Both the position numbers and the translations under genes were made by a program. Source: Coriobacteriales bacterium (GTDB lineage: Bacteria > Actinomycetota > Coriobacteriia > Coriobacteriales > UBA8131). Taken from it: 12,510 nt of DNA. Under the pieces are notes generated by a model. It was not told the origin of the DNA, did no database searches, and saw only the letters and a list, made by a program, of their open reading frames with translations. Shown one piece after another: positions 5,148-12,510 of the stretch (positions within the stretch are counted from its first letter, which is position 1; each line of letters begins with the position of its first letter). Location: contig JAISPK010000044.1 of assembly GCA_031274985.1 (NCBI GenBank), forward strand, positions 1 through 12,510, in the 5' to 3' direction.

Positions 5148-6338
5148 TTAAGAGATAAGCGCCTTGACGTCTTTGGCTATCATGAGCTCTTCGTTGGTGG
5201 GGATGACCATTACCTTGACCGGAGAATCATCGGTAGAGATAAAACGTTCTCCGCCGCGCTTGCTGTTGCGCTCCAGGTCGAGGCAGATGCCCAGATCCTC
5301 GAGACCCTCAAGTATCATCTCGCGCATCTTTTGGGCGTTCTCCCCTACTCCTGCGGTAAACACGATTGCATCAGCACCTTGCAGAGCAAAGAAGTAGGAT
5401 CCCAGAAAACGCCGCGCTGAGTACGCATACAGCTCCAGAGCAAGTCTTGCCCGCTCGTCGCCCGCGTCTGCAGCGTTGCCCACGTCACGCAGGTCGTTGG
5501 AAAGCCCCGAGACTCCCAGAAGACCGCTCTCTTTATTGATAATGTGATTGACCTCGCGGGGGTTCATATCAAGATAGTCGATGAGATAGAGCAGGATGGC
5601 CGGATCGATAGAGCCGGAGCGGGTCCCCATCATGAGACCGTCGAGGGGCGTGTAGCCCATTGAGGTATCAACGGAGTGACCGCCTTTTACCGCCGTGAGT
5701 GAGCAGCCGTTACCCAGATGGCAGGTTATTACCTTGACGTCTTCTGCCGGCTTGTTGAGCATAACCGCGGCGCGTTCAGAAACATAGCGATGGCTGGTGC
5801 CATGAAAGCCGTAGCGACGGATCCGGTGCTTTTCATAGTATTCCGTTGGCAGCGGATAACGGTAGGCTTTGGGGGGCATGGTCTGGTGAAACGCGGTATC
5901 AAACACCGCCACCTGCTGGGTGTTGGGCATTAGCTCGAGGCACGAACGTATGCCTGAGAGTGCAGGGGGGTTATGAAGCGGCGCCAGGGGCACGCACTCC
6001 TTGATGCGATCGATGACCTCTTTGGTAATAATGACTGACTCCGCAAAGAAGTCGCCGCCGTGTACGACTCGATGCCCTATGGCCGTGATATCTGCGAGGT
6101 TCTTAATAACCCCGTCATCTGGATTGGTCAGGGTCTCCAACACCGCTTTAACTGCCGCATAATGGTCGTGAAGTTCCAGGACGAACTCTCGTTCATCACT
6201 GCCTGCTTCGTAGATATGCACACTTTCACTGGCGCCGACACGTTCGCAGAGTCCCTTGGCAACTACCTGCTCGGTTTCCATGTTGATGAGTTGATACTTA
6301 AGTGAGGATGAGCCTGCGTTAAGTACGAGGATATTCAT
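5148..6338 (-). CDS. ackA: Acetate kinase
   Basis: Acetate kinase makes ATP and acetate from acetyl phosphate and ADP, completing the pathway begun by Pta. The 396 residues match the usual family length. The nucleotide-fold start LNAGSSSLKY has Asn7. Arg90 lies in HRVVHGG, Asp147 in FDTAFH, His179 in GFHGTSH and Arg240 in MMGTRSG, all at positions expected for the acetate kinase active site. HLGNGCS (207-213) is present, as are the phosphate-binding TAGVGENA (328-335) and Glu383/384 in TNEEL. ATG 6338 is preceded by GGAG at suitable spacing. It reads leftward and converges on pta across 778 bp. It lies 78 bp past the HIT gene stop with no clear promoter or terminator between, so co-transcription with the genes to its right is possible. 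Confidence 0.97.
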   Translation of the reverse strand: MNILVLNAGSSSLKYQLINMETEQVVAKGLCERVGASESVHIYEAGSDEREFVLELHDHYAAVKAVLETLTNPDDGVIKNLADITAIGHRVVHGGDFFAESVIITKEVIDRIKECVPLAPLHNPPALSGIRSCLELMPNTQQVAVFDTAFHQTMPPKAYRYPLPTEYYEKHRIRRYGFHGTSHRYVSERAAVMLNKPAEDVKVITCHLGNGCSLTAVKGGHSVDTSMGYTPLDGLMMGTRSGSIDPAILLYLIDYLDMNPREVNHIINKESGLLGVSGLSNDLRDVGNAADAGDERARLALELYAYSARRFLGSYFFALQGADAIVFTAGVGENAQKMREMILEGLEDLGICLDLERNSKRGGERFISTDDSPVKVMVIPTNEELMIAKDVKALIS

Positions 6339-6416
6339 GGTCTTGTCTCCATTCTCTTGCCTTGTGTCGGTTGGCCCTGAAAAGATGGGCAGCTGGCTTG
6401 TTTTTTGGCTCTAACC

Positions 6417-6764
6417 TTAGTCAGCCGGGCCCATGCCAATGGGCATTGTTGCGCCTCCCAGGATATGGATATGTAAATGGTGCACCGTTTGGCGTCCATC
6501 CTCACCGGAGTTAACGATGACCCTGAACCCCCGCTCATCGACTCCCTTTATCCTGGCTACCTCGCGTACTTTGGAGAAGAGCTTTCCCAGTAAGGCCTCA
6601 GGGATATCATCGCCGATGCTCTCAAAGTGCTGCTTGGGTATCAACAACGTGTGGACTGGCGTCTGCGGATTGAGGTCTTCAAATGCGAGCACGTCGTCAT
6701 CTTCAAAGACGACCTTCGCAGGTATCTCACCTGCAGCTATCCGGCAGAATATGCAGTCATGCAT
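6417..6764 (-). CDS. HIT family nucleotide-binding protein (HinT-like)
   Basis: This is a 115-residue histidine-triad protein. Family members hydrolyse AMP-linked substrates such as phosphoramidates or act on dinucleotide polyphosphates. The N-terminus DCIFCRIAAGEIPAKVVFED is typical of HinT-like bacterial proteins. The active-site triad HLHIHIL is at 96-102, and the length matches the HinT group. ATG 6764 has AAGGAG seven bases upstream. It follows xseB by 32 bp on the same strand and precedes ackA by 78 bp. Its physiological substrate cannot be read from the sequence, and no functional tie to exonuclease VII or acetate kinase is evident. Confidence 0.93.
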   Translation of the reverse strand: MHDCIFCRIAAGEIPAKVVFEDDDVLAFEDLNPQTPVHTLLIPKQHFESIGDDIPEALLGKLFSKVREVARIKGVDERGFRVIVNSGEDGRQTVHHLHIHILGGATMPIGMGPAD

Positions 6765-6796
6765 GTTGCTTCTCCTTAGTGGTAAGTAAACGTATT

Positions 6797-7030
6797 CTAC
6801 TCGGTCTCACCCTCCAACTCACCCATCAAAACCTCAATCTTCTGCTCAGCGGTTTCTAAACGTGTTTTGAGACTCCTGAGAAGAGCAACGCCACGCTCAT
6901 AGAGGGTCAGGCTTTCTTCCAGCTCGAGCGTGCCGGACTCGAGGGTGCGCACGATTTGCTCCAGCTCATCTTGCGCCTCTTTGAAGCTCAACTCCTCAAT
7001 GGATGGAGTTTGATTGGCAGTAGTGCTCAT
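6797..7030 (-). CDS. xseB: Exodeoxyribonuclease VII small subunit
   Basis: XseB is the small accessory subunit of exonuclease VII, which degrades single-stranded DNA from both ends. Several copies bind each XseA chain. The 77-residue protein has the family pattern: SFKEAQDELEQIVRTLESG (16-34), then LELEESLTLYERGVALLR, then a charged helix ending in an acidic tail. Its ATG overlaps the xseA stop by 4 bp (ATGA), so translation is probably coupled and keeps subunit supply linked. Confidence 0.95.
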   Translation of the reverse strand: MSTTANQTPSIEELSFKEAQDELEQIVRTLESGTLELEESLTLYERGVALLRSLKTRLETAEQKIEVLMGELEGETE

Positions 7031-8397
7031 TGTTGTGTCCCTTCTATTGCTGTTACCTGGGCCTTGAGCGAGCCTTGGGCCAGGTTTACCTGTATCTGGT
7101 CTCCCTTCTCAACTTGATCAGCTGAAAGTAGGATTCGCGCATTCTTGTCGTAGGCAAGGGCATAGCCCCGGGAGAGCACCGCAAGTGGCGAGAGACTCTC
7201 CAGACTGGCTGCTGCCTGTATGATGGCCTTGTCATAGCGATGGGTAAGCGCAGTGCCGCCGTGTATGAGGCCCGGTTGCAGGTGTTGCAACACTGCTTTA
7301 TGCGCACTGAATAAAGCAGCCCCTGCGCCGCGTAAACGCTGAGCTGACGCTCTCGTCCAGGCCAGTGCAGCGAGAAGGCCCGCGGGTATTGCCCGGTCGA
7401 GGCGCTGCGCCGTTTGCTCAAGACTGAGTGAGTACTGCGCAACCAAATAGCGCTCCTGAGTAAAGACCGCAGAGTGCTGCAAGGTTTTCAGTTGATGTCT
7501 CGCGCGCTCAAGATATCTCTTGAGGCCGGAGTTAAGCGCTGAGTCTCTGGCGGCAAGAACCGTGAGCAACTCTGCACTGTCGGGAACAACGGCCTCCGCA
7601 GCTGCCGTTGGGGTTGATGCTCTGAGGCTGGCAACCATGTCGGCAAGAGAAGTGTCCGGTTCGTGGCCGATACCGGTGACAACTGGTTTTTTGAGAGAGT
7701 CGATAGTTCGGGCGAGCGCCTCGTCATTGAAGGGCATGAGGTCTTCATAGGAGCCTCCGCCCCTCACCAGCACAATGACTTCCGCCCGGGACGACTCCGC
7801 TGCCTTGAGCGCCTGTATGATGCCGGATGCGGCCTCCTTTCCCTCAACGGCAACGCCAAAGAGCAGCACCTGCATCAGGGGAAAGCGTCGTTTAAGGGTG
7901 CGCAGCACATCGTGGACAGCCTTGCCTCTCGGAGAGGTCACCAGCGCCAGGCACTCCGGGGGACCCGGCAGGGGCAGTTTACGGGCCTCGTCCATGAGAC
8001 CCTGGGCCCTGAGGGTTGCCGCCAGTTGGGCCACCTGCGCACGGAGGCGCCCTTCTCCGGCCAGGTTAAGCTCCCGCACATCAAACTGCATACGTCCTTT
8101 GGCAGCGTAGAGGCTAAAGCGGCCTCGCACCTCTACCTGCATGCCACTTTTGAGCTGCACACCGAGGCGGTCAAAAGAACTGCGCCACATCAGGCAGGGC
8201 AGCGCTGCGCCCTGGTCGGCGAGGGTAAAGTAGACTGCCTTGTAGCGCGGATTATCGGAGAGGTCTGAAATCTCCCCGATGATGCACAGAGAGATCTGTT
8301 CGAGGGTCTGTCGGGCTAAAGCCAGGGCAGCAGAAACGCTCAGCGGTTCGGTGTTGGCCGCCTGGTTCGCTTCAAGATAGGCGTAGTCCTGTATCAC
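7027..8397 (-). CDS. xseA: Exodeoxyribonuclease VII large subunit
   Basis: XseA is the catalytic subunit of exonuclease VII and works on single-stranded DNA in repair and mutagenesis control. From GTG 8397 the protein is 456 residues, normal for the family. An N-terminal OB-fold (about 20-115) has the expected GEISDL...KAVYFTLAD pattern (41-61). The catalytic domain carries TSPRGKAVHD (154-163), VRGGGSYEDL (211-220), GIGHEPDTSLAD (242-253) and STPTAAAE (261-268). A long helical region follows, then a C-terminal LSPLAVLSRGYALAY segment. The frame is open further right to 8583, but that overlaps the peptidase gene. GAGG five bases before GTG supports the shorter start. It pairs with xseB by a 4-bp overlap. 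Confidence 0.95.
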   Translation of the reverse strand: MIQDYAYLEANQAANTEPLSVSAALALARQTLEQISLCIIGEISDLSDNPRYKAVYFTLADQGAALPCLMWRSSFDRLGVQLKSGMQVEVRGRFSLYAAKGRMQFDVRELNLAGEGRLRAQVAQLAATLRAQGLMDEARKLPLPGPPECLALVTSPRGKAVHDVLRTLKRRFPLMQVLLFGVAVEGKEAASGIIQALKAAESSRAEVIVLVRGGGSYEDLMPFNDEALARTIDSLKKPVVTGIGHEPDTSLADMVASLRASTPTAAAEAVVPDSAELLTVLAARDSALNSGLKRYLERARHQLKTLQHSAVFTQERYLVAQYSLSLEQTAQRLDRAIPAGLLAALAWTRASAQRLRGAGAALFSAHKAVLQHLQPGLIHGGTALTHRYDKAIIQAAASLESLSPLAVLSRGYALAYDKNARILLSADQVEKGDQIQVNLAQGSLKAQVTAIEGTQQ

Positions 8398-8402
8398 GTT
8401 AT

Positions 8403-8406
8403 CCTC
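8403..8406 (-). promoter_or_regulatory. Ribosome binding site setting a GTG start for xseA
   Basis: GAGG is followed by five bases (ATAAC) and GTG at 8397-8395. This choice leaves a 62-bp gap to the peptidase stop. Upstream codons of the open frame would encode a Cys/Arg-rich stretch with no resemblance to XseA. Confidence 0.6.
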
Positions 8407-8459
8407 AATACTCTTTGAAATACTTTGTTGGCCTGCGCAAGGTCTTACTGTTTTCTTTC

Positions 8460-9125
8460 CTAGCGGCGCATGCCGAGGATATACACAAACTGAAGGACTG
8501 AGGCAAGCGCAGCTGCTACGTAGGTCAAAGAGGCGGACCGCAACACCGCACTGGCTCCACCGATCTCTTTTTGCGTCAACCAACCGCTCTGCCTGATAAA
8601 GCTCTTTGCTCTCTTTGAAGCATCAAACTCTACCGGCAACGTGATGAGCTGAAAGAGCAGCACCGCTCCAAAGAGCGCAATGGCAACGTACACCAGGCCG
8701 ATCATCGAAAGGAATATGCCGGCAATGAGCACGAACACCCAGAGGTTTGAGGCAATCGACGCAACCGGTACAATGCTTGCCCGTGCCTTGGCCGGAACGT
8801 ACTCGCAGGCATACTGCAACGCGTGTCCGCTCTCGTGACAGGCTATGGCAACCGCCGAAACGGTTCTCCCGTGATACACCTCACTCGAAAGCGACACCAC
8901 GTTGGTTCGAGGATCAAAATTGTCGGTGAGCTGCCCCGATATCTCGATAATGGCCACGTGGCCCAGCCCATTGGAGTTGAGCATAGTGCGTGCGGCATCA
9001 GCGCCGCTTACCCCAAAGCTGGAGGGATTCTTCTTCCATTTTTTGTAGGCGGTCTTAACGAGGAATTGAGCCCCGACGCCGAGAATCAAAACCAGGAGAA
9101 TCAAAAAGTAATAGCTTATGACCAT
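8460..9125 (-). CDS. Membrane zinc metallopeptidase, YugP type
   Basis: The 221-residue protein matches the YugP-like zinc peptidase family (Pfam Zn_peptidase_2), whose substrates are largely unknown. A membrane segment at 3-20 is followed by a soluble part with LTDNFDPRTNVVSLSSEVYH (66-85) and the zinc motif HESGH at 97-101. Two or more hydrophobic segments follow (about 128-147 and 147-163), then LPVEFDAS (163-170) with a likely third zinc ligand, Glu166, and a last hydrophobic segment at about 200-218. Both HExxH and the Glu are intact, so it is probably active. ATG 9125 has a poor ribosome binding site. An extended -10 element lies about 47 bp upstream, so it may start its own transcript leading into xseA-xseB. 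Confidence 0.9.
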   Translation of the reverse strand: MVISYYFLILLVLILGVGAQFLVKTAYKKWKKNPSSFGVSGADAARTMLNSNGLGHVAIIEISGQLTDNFDPRTNVVSLSSEVYHGRTVSAVAIACHESGHALQYACEYVPAKARASIVPVASIASNLWVFVLIAGIFLSMIGLVYVAIALFGAVLLFQLITLPVEFDASKRAKSFIRQSGWLTQKEIGGASAVLRSASLTYVAAALASVLQFVYILGMRR

Positions 9126-9171
9126 TGTTTATCACATCCGTTTGATTGTTTATTGCAAAAGACAGGGTTTC

Positions 9172-9180
9172 AGTATAACA
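9172..9180 (-). promoter_or_regulatory. Extended -10 promoter element before the YugP-type gene
   Basis: TGTTATACT fits the extended -10 pattern TGnTATAAT with one mismatch. It lies in the 78-bp gap between the lipid kinase stop and the peptidase start, about 47 bp upstream of ATG 9125. No good -35 is seen 16-18 bp further upstream, which extended -10 promoters can tolerate. Confidence 0.45.
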
Positions 9181-9203
9181 GGGCGCCTTGGCTTGCCCGG
9201 TAA

Positions 9204-10097
9204 CTAAGCAACAACGAATCGGGCAGCCCCGGGAAGTATCCGCGCCTCAAAGGGGGTGCTAACGGCGGGTATCTCCCCGTCGATCTGTAGCTCAAGATCG
9301 GGGTTGGACTTCACCAGAACATATTTTGCGTGGTGAATCTCGAGCGCATCGGTGCGTTCCGAAAAATTAACCATGGAATCGAGGAAAATGGCAAAAAGGG
9401 CCGGGAGTAACTCCACCGTGTGTTGCTTTTTGAGTATCACCACCTCAAACAAGCCATCTTGCGCGTCGTTGCCGTGCGTAATGGAGAGGTCAGGATAGAT
9501 CTGGGCAAAGTTGATAACCAGCACGGCTATGCCGGTGACGTTGATCTTCTGGTCATCCAAAACGATGGTAAAGTCTGCCACCTTAGGGTTAGGCTCCGAG
9601 AGTGCCGCAGCAAAATAGGCCATAGGGCCAAAGCGGCTCTTGAGGCGCTCAGCACGGCGCATAATAGAAGCATCGTAGCCGGCACCTCCAATAACGGCAA
9701 AACCCTTTCTACAGCTTTTTCCCTCCTGCAGATAGGCCATCTCACCTATGTCGTAATACTCAGTCTTAAGCGCACGGGCAATCCTTGCCAGAGCACTGGG
9801 CTCGTCGGGTGTGTTGAGATTGGTGGCAAGCAGGTTTGCGGTACCCGCCGGAAAGGCGAGCACAGGAATGTCGGAGTTTCTCAGCTCGTAAGCTACCGTG
9901 GAGATTGTGGCATCGCCCCCCGCAGCCACGACCAGGTCAAAGCTCGCTGCATCGTGGAGCATATTCTCGATCTTGGCCTCTCCGTCAGTAGAGCGAATGC
10001 AAAGCTCGTCGCCATTGCGCGCAAAATATCGATTGAAGTCATGGATGGCGCCGGTTTTGAGGCCTGATACCAGGTTGTTGATGATGAGGATCTTCAT
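9204..10097 (-). CDS. Diacylglycerol/lipid kinase family protein (DagK/YegS-like)
   Basis: This 297-residue protein belongs to the DagK/YegS/sphingosine kinase-like family, which phosphorylates lipid alcohols such as diacylglycerol with ATP. Family marks are the N-terminal ILIINNLVSG strand and loop, the nucleotide-binding GGDATIS at 60-66, and FPAGTANLLATNL at 82-94. The C-terminal beta-domain contains GGAGYDAS and DLELQIDGE. The usual loop is GGDGTxN; here Ala replaces the second Gly of GDG and Ser replaces the usual Asn, so nucleotide binding could differ. The ATG at 10097 has GGAG close upstream. It lies 30 bp after the MFS gene and 78 bp before the peptidase gene. The lipid substrate is not determinable here; a role in phospholipid recycling is inferred from the family. 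Confidence 0.9.
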   Translation of the reverse strand: MKILIINNLVSGLKTGAIHDFNRYFARNGDELCIRSTDGEAKIENMLHDAASFDLVVAAGGDATISTVAYELRNSDIPVLAFPAGTANLLATNLNTPDEPSALARIARALKTEYYDIGEMAYLQEGKSCRKGFAVIGGAGYDASIMRRAERLKSRFGPMAYFAAALSEPNPKVADFTIVLDDQKINVTGIAVLVINFAQIYPDLSITHGNDAQDGLFEVVILKKQHTVELLPALFAIFLDSMVNFSERTDALEIHHAKYVLVKSNPDLELQIDGEIPAVSTPFEARILPGAARFVVA

Positions 10098-10127
10098 AAG
10101 CTCCGTCTCGCTTTCACCGCTCGCAGC

Positions 10128-11594
10128 TCAGCTCTTTGGCTGCGCGTCAAGGAGTTGTTCAGGGGTGGTCTTTTGGGTCTTGGTAGTAGATAAGAGGTAG
10201 AGGCACAGCACGATACAAACACTCACTATCAATAAACACATGCATATCACGAGAGAAAACGAAAAGAGGTGCTCGCTGATGAGCGTTGCGCCTGTTCCCT
10301 TAACTGGCATCGCCAGAAAACCGAGGGTGTCAGCTGTGCCCAACGAGAACACACCGGCTGAGAGTGCGGTGCCGATGCAAAAGCCGAGGTTTCTGTTGGT
10401 GCCGACAAAACCGCTGGCAAAAGACGAATACTCTCTGCCTGCTGCCGTCATGATATCGCTGTTGTTGGGGGTATTGAAAAATCCCATGCCGGCGCCACCT
10501 AACACCATGATTGCAATAAAGAGTCCAAAGGACAGGTCCGCACTGAGAAAGAAGGCTAAACAGATGCCGGCAAACAACACAAAAAGCGCCGGGAGCATCA
10601 CCTTGGATGCCCCGAAGCGGTCAGCCACAAAGCCTGAGACTGGTCCGCAGACCGCAAGCGTCAGAGAGCTCACCGTCATTAACACGCCCATAGTGCCCAC
10701 CGGAATGGCCCATACCGTATTGAGAAAGAAGGGCAGTTGAAATACCAGCATCATAAAGGCGCAGTACGCCATCAAAGCGAGGAGGTTACCGATGATAAAA
10801 CGTCTATTCCTGAGGAGCGCAGGTGGTAGCAAGGGGTGCTTCTGGTAACGCTCGCCCAAAACCAGGATCGCCAAAAAAATCAGGAACACCAACCCAAACC
10901 ACAGGTGCCCTTCAAAGCTGGCACTCATAAACACAATGAGCGAGGCAATCGCACCCGCAAAGACTACCGAGCTTCCCAGCCCCAGTGATATCTCTCGATT
11001 CCTGGGCAAGGGTGAACGGAGCCACAGGGCCGCCATGATAAAGGTCACTAAGCCCAGAGGCACACTGAGCAGGAAGATGTAGTGCCACGAGGCTACCGCA
11101 AGAACGAGACCTCCCACTGCCGGACCGGTTACGTTGCCAAGACCCACCATGAGCACGGTGATGCCCATAGCTCTGCCTCGTTGCGAAATCGGAAAGATCG
11201 TAGCAACCAGCCCCATACCCACCGCAACAGCCATTGAAGCGCCTATTGCCTGCACCGCTCGTGCAATGAGGAGCGGCCCAAAAGAGTCAAAAAGCGCACA
11301 GGAAAGCGAGCCTGCCGTAAAGATGGCAATTCCTGCTATGTAAACCCGGTGCGACCCGACACGGTCGCCCAGGCGCCCGAATAGCAGCATCATGGAGCTG
11401 GTCACGATGAGATAAATCGTCGAGACCCACTGAACCTGGGCCATGGAGACCTGAAAACTCTCTGCCATTATCGGGTTGGCGATGTTGACGATTGAGTTGT
11501 TGAGGGTGGACATCAACGTGCCCACCGAAGTGGTGGCAAGCGCGAGCCATTTGTTGGTTGTGAGGGGCGATTTGCTGAGTGCGGCGGCGGTCAT
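10128..11594 (-). CDS. MFS efflux transporter, DHA2 (14-TMS, EmrB/QacA) type
   Basis: This 488-residue major facilitator has the length and hydrophobic pattern of the 14-helix drug:H+ antiporter subfamily. Motif A is GRLGDRVGSHRV at 73-84. The antiporter motif C is seen in GLGNVTGPAVGGLVL. A second motif A-like ADRFGASKVML lies between later helices, and GFFNTPNNSDIM follows. The TM1 motif, normally LDxTIVNVALP, reads LNNSIVNIANP (31-41), so the acidic residue is Asn. The C-terminal tail after the last helix is short, polar and Thr/Gln-rich. ATG 11594 overlaps the upstream stop as ATGA and has GAAGGA seven bases ahead; a start at 11630 is less likely. Substrate is unknown; drug or metabolite export is inferred from the family. 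Confidence 0.92.
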   Translation of the reverse strand: MTAAALSKSPLTTNKWLALATTSVGTLMSTLNNSIVNIANPIMAESFQVSMAQVQWVSTIYLIVTSSMMLLFGRLGDRVGSHRVYIAGIAIFTAGSLSCALFDSFGPLLIARAVQAIGASMAVAVGMGLVATIFPISQRGRAMGITVLMVGLGNVTGPAVGGLVLAVASWHYIFLLSVPLGLVTFIMAALWLRSPLPRNREISLGLGSSVVFAGAIASLIVFMSASFEGHLWFGLVFLIFLAILVLGERYQKHPLLPPALLRNRRFIIGNLLALMAYCAFMMLVFQLPFFLNTVWAIPVGTMGVLMTVSSLTLAVCGPVSGFVADRFGASKVMLPALFVLFAGICLAFFLSADLSFGLFIAIMVLGGAGMGFFNTPNNSDIMTAAGREYSSFASGFVGTNRNLGFCIGTALSAGVFSLGTADTLGFLAMPVKGTGATLISEHLFSFSLVICMCLLIVSVCIVLCLYLLSTTKTQKTTPEQLLDAQPKS

Positions 11595-12510
11595 GCGCTG
11601 GTCCTTCGGTGATAATCTGCGATGAGCCATTGCTCATAGGCTCTCTGGTACTCCTCTGTGCTGGGTTCCTTCAGGTCGCCTCGCTGATGATTGCCACTGT
11701 TTGTTTTGTACACCGATTGTGCCTTCAGCACTGCCAACTCCTCGCTGAGCAAAAAGTCGCTGGTGTCGATGAGGCTGCTCTGCAAGCGGTTCCAAACCGC
11801 AGCAATGAGCGCTTGCAGATGCTCTGATTCCTCATCGCCTGTAAAGATGAATTCCTCTGGCGCCAGGGCAAAGTTGTTCTTTGTGTCCGGCTCAACATAG
11901 ATATCCGCACCTCCGACGACCTTCCATCCGGCAAACTCCTCCTTATTCTCCAGGAGCAGCTTGTAAAACTGCAGTTGCCTGAGATAGCCGCTTCCCAGCT
12001 CACTCGCTCGTTTTACCGTACCGGTTTTATAGTCGTATATCGTAAGGGTCTGTGTTGTTTGATCTTTGATGAGCAGATCGATGCGCCCCGTGAGCGGAAC
12101 GCCGTTAAGCAGGGTAGTAAAACTCTGCTCAGCACAGCACTCAGCGCCGAGTCGCCCGGTAAAGGGAGGAAGAAAGTACTGGCAGAGCAGGTCGAATCGT
12201 TGCTCGAGGTGCCTGAGGTCCAGCTGGGGATGATCCAGTGCAGCCAGAGCATCCCTGGCTTCGCTGATGAGTTCTGCTTCGGTTTTTGAACCCGCCTTAC
12301 ACACCTCATTGAGATAACTCGCTATGAACCCATGAAAGACATTGCCAAGGTCGGTGGACAGATTGGGCTTTTGGGGTAGGCTGAGCAGGGTGTCGGTAAA
12401 GAAAGTGTTGCCCGTGAGATCATTTTTCTTGTATTCCACAAACCTATTGAGGAGTGACACCGAGAGCTTTCGGTTTTGCAACAGAACCTCGGAGATCTTT
12501 TCGATGATCC
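11591..12510 (-). CDS. RecB-type PD-(D/E)XK nuclease domain, C-terminal part of a probable helicase-nuclease
   Basis: The frame is open through the right edge, so the 305 visible residues are only the C-terminus of a longer protein; the TTG at 12481 is not a needed start. The domain has the RecB-family nuclease order: a helix with GNVFH (His about 59), GRID with Asp about 144, the catalytic IYDYKTG with Asp159 and Lys161, and QLQFY (Gln178, Tyr182). The segment LSVSLLNRFVEYKKN near its start matches the way this domain begins after UvrD/AddB-like helicase cores. By family knowledge it would process DNA ends in recombinational repair. The helicase part lies outside the window, so that call is inference. 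It ends with a 4-bp ATGA overlap into the MFS gene. Confidence 0.82.
   Translation of the reverse strand, partial: IIEKISEVLLQNRKLSVSLLNRFVEYKKNDLTGNTFFTDTLLSLPQKPNLSTDLGNVFHGFIASYLNEVCKAGSKTEAELISEARDALAALDHPQLDLRHLEQRFDLLCQYFLPPFTGRLGAECCAEQSFTTLLNGVPLTGRIDLLIKDQTTQTLTIYDYKTGTVKRASELGSGYLRQLQFYKLLLENKEEFAGWKVVGGADIYVEPDTKNNFALAPEEFIFTGDEESEHLQALIAAVWNRLQSSLIDTSDFLLSEELAVLKAQSVYKTNSGNHQRGDLKEPSTEEYQRAYEQWLIADYHRRTSA

Noticed and set aside
7663..8268. 201-residue plus-strand ORF opposite xseA
   Set aside because: It is antisense to the conserved OB-fold and catalytic motifs of xseA.
8398..8583. N-terminal extension of xseA
   Set aside because: It would overlap the YugP-type gene by over 120 bp, and its residues do not resemble XseA.
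9420..10067. 215-residue plus-strand ORF opposite the lipid kinase gene
   Set aside because: It is antisense to a recognised gene and has no family resemblance.
10240..10740. 166-residue plus-strand ORF opposite the MFS gene
   Set aside because: It is antisense to transmembrane helices, whose composition commonly leaves the opposite strand open.

Overview
The window looks like a chromosomal segment of ordinary bacterial genes at moderate GC. The best guess for the host is an anaerobic, acetate-forming actinobacterium of the class Coriobacteriia. This is inference from remembered protein features: an RseP-like protease with a long insert after its GGY motif, a YugP-type zinc peptidase, and a Glf/GT2 pair. 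No database was searched. No RNA genes, CRISPR array, insertion sequence with a transposase, or phage genes were found.

Layout, left to right. 1-709 (-): N-terminal part of an RseP-type intramembrane protease, cut by the left edge. 799-843: a strong stem-loop just past the next gene. 857-3231 (-): a two-gene unit, glf (UDP-galactopyranose mutase) followed by a family 2 glycosyltransferase, joined by an ATGA overlap. 3232-3370: a short divergent intergenic region. 3371-4369 (+): pta, the only plus-strand gene. 4370-5147: a 778-bp gene-free spacer packed with repeats and inverted repeats. 5148-6338 (-): ackA. 6417-12510 (-): a run of same-strand genes reading leftward toward ackA. In transcription order these are the C-terminal part of a protein with a RecB-type nuclease domain (cut by the right edge), a DHA2-type MFS efflux pump, a diacylglycerol/lipid kinase-family protein, a YugP-type zinc peptidase, xseA, xseB, a HIT protein, then ackA.

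How the genes work together. Pta and AckA form the acetyl-CoA to acetate/ATP pathway. Here the two genes converge on each other across the repeat-rich spacer, rather than forming the common operon. Glf makes UDP-galactofuranose, and the coupled GT2 enzyme is a natural candidate to use it in a cell-surface glycan. XseA and XseB are the two subunits of exonuclease VII and overlap by 4 bp. The RecB-type nuclease domain upstream suggests a second DNA-repair enzyme on the same strand. Three 4-bp stop/start overlaps (glf/GT2, xseA/xseB, nuclease/MFS) show tight translational coupling.

The least conventional part of the window is the pta-ackA spacer. It has near mirror-image arrays of a hairpin repeat at both ends, and an AT-rich core with nested inverted repeats and a 16-bp perfect palindrome. 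No gene cluster was found that clearly forms an undescribed system.
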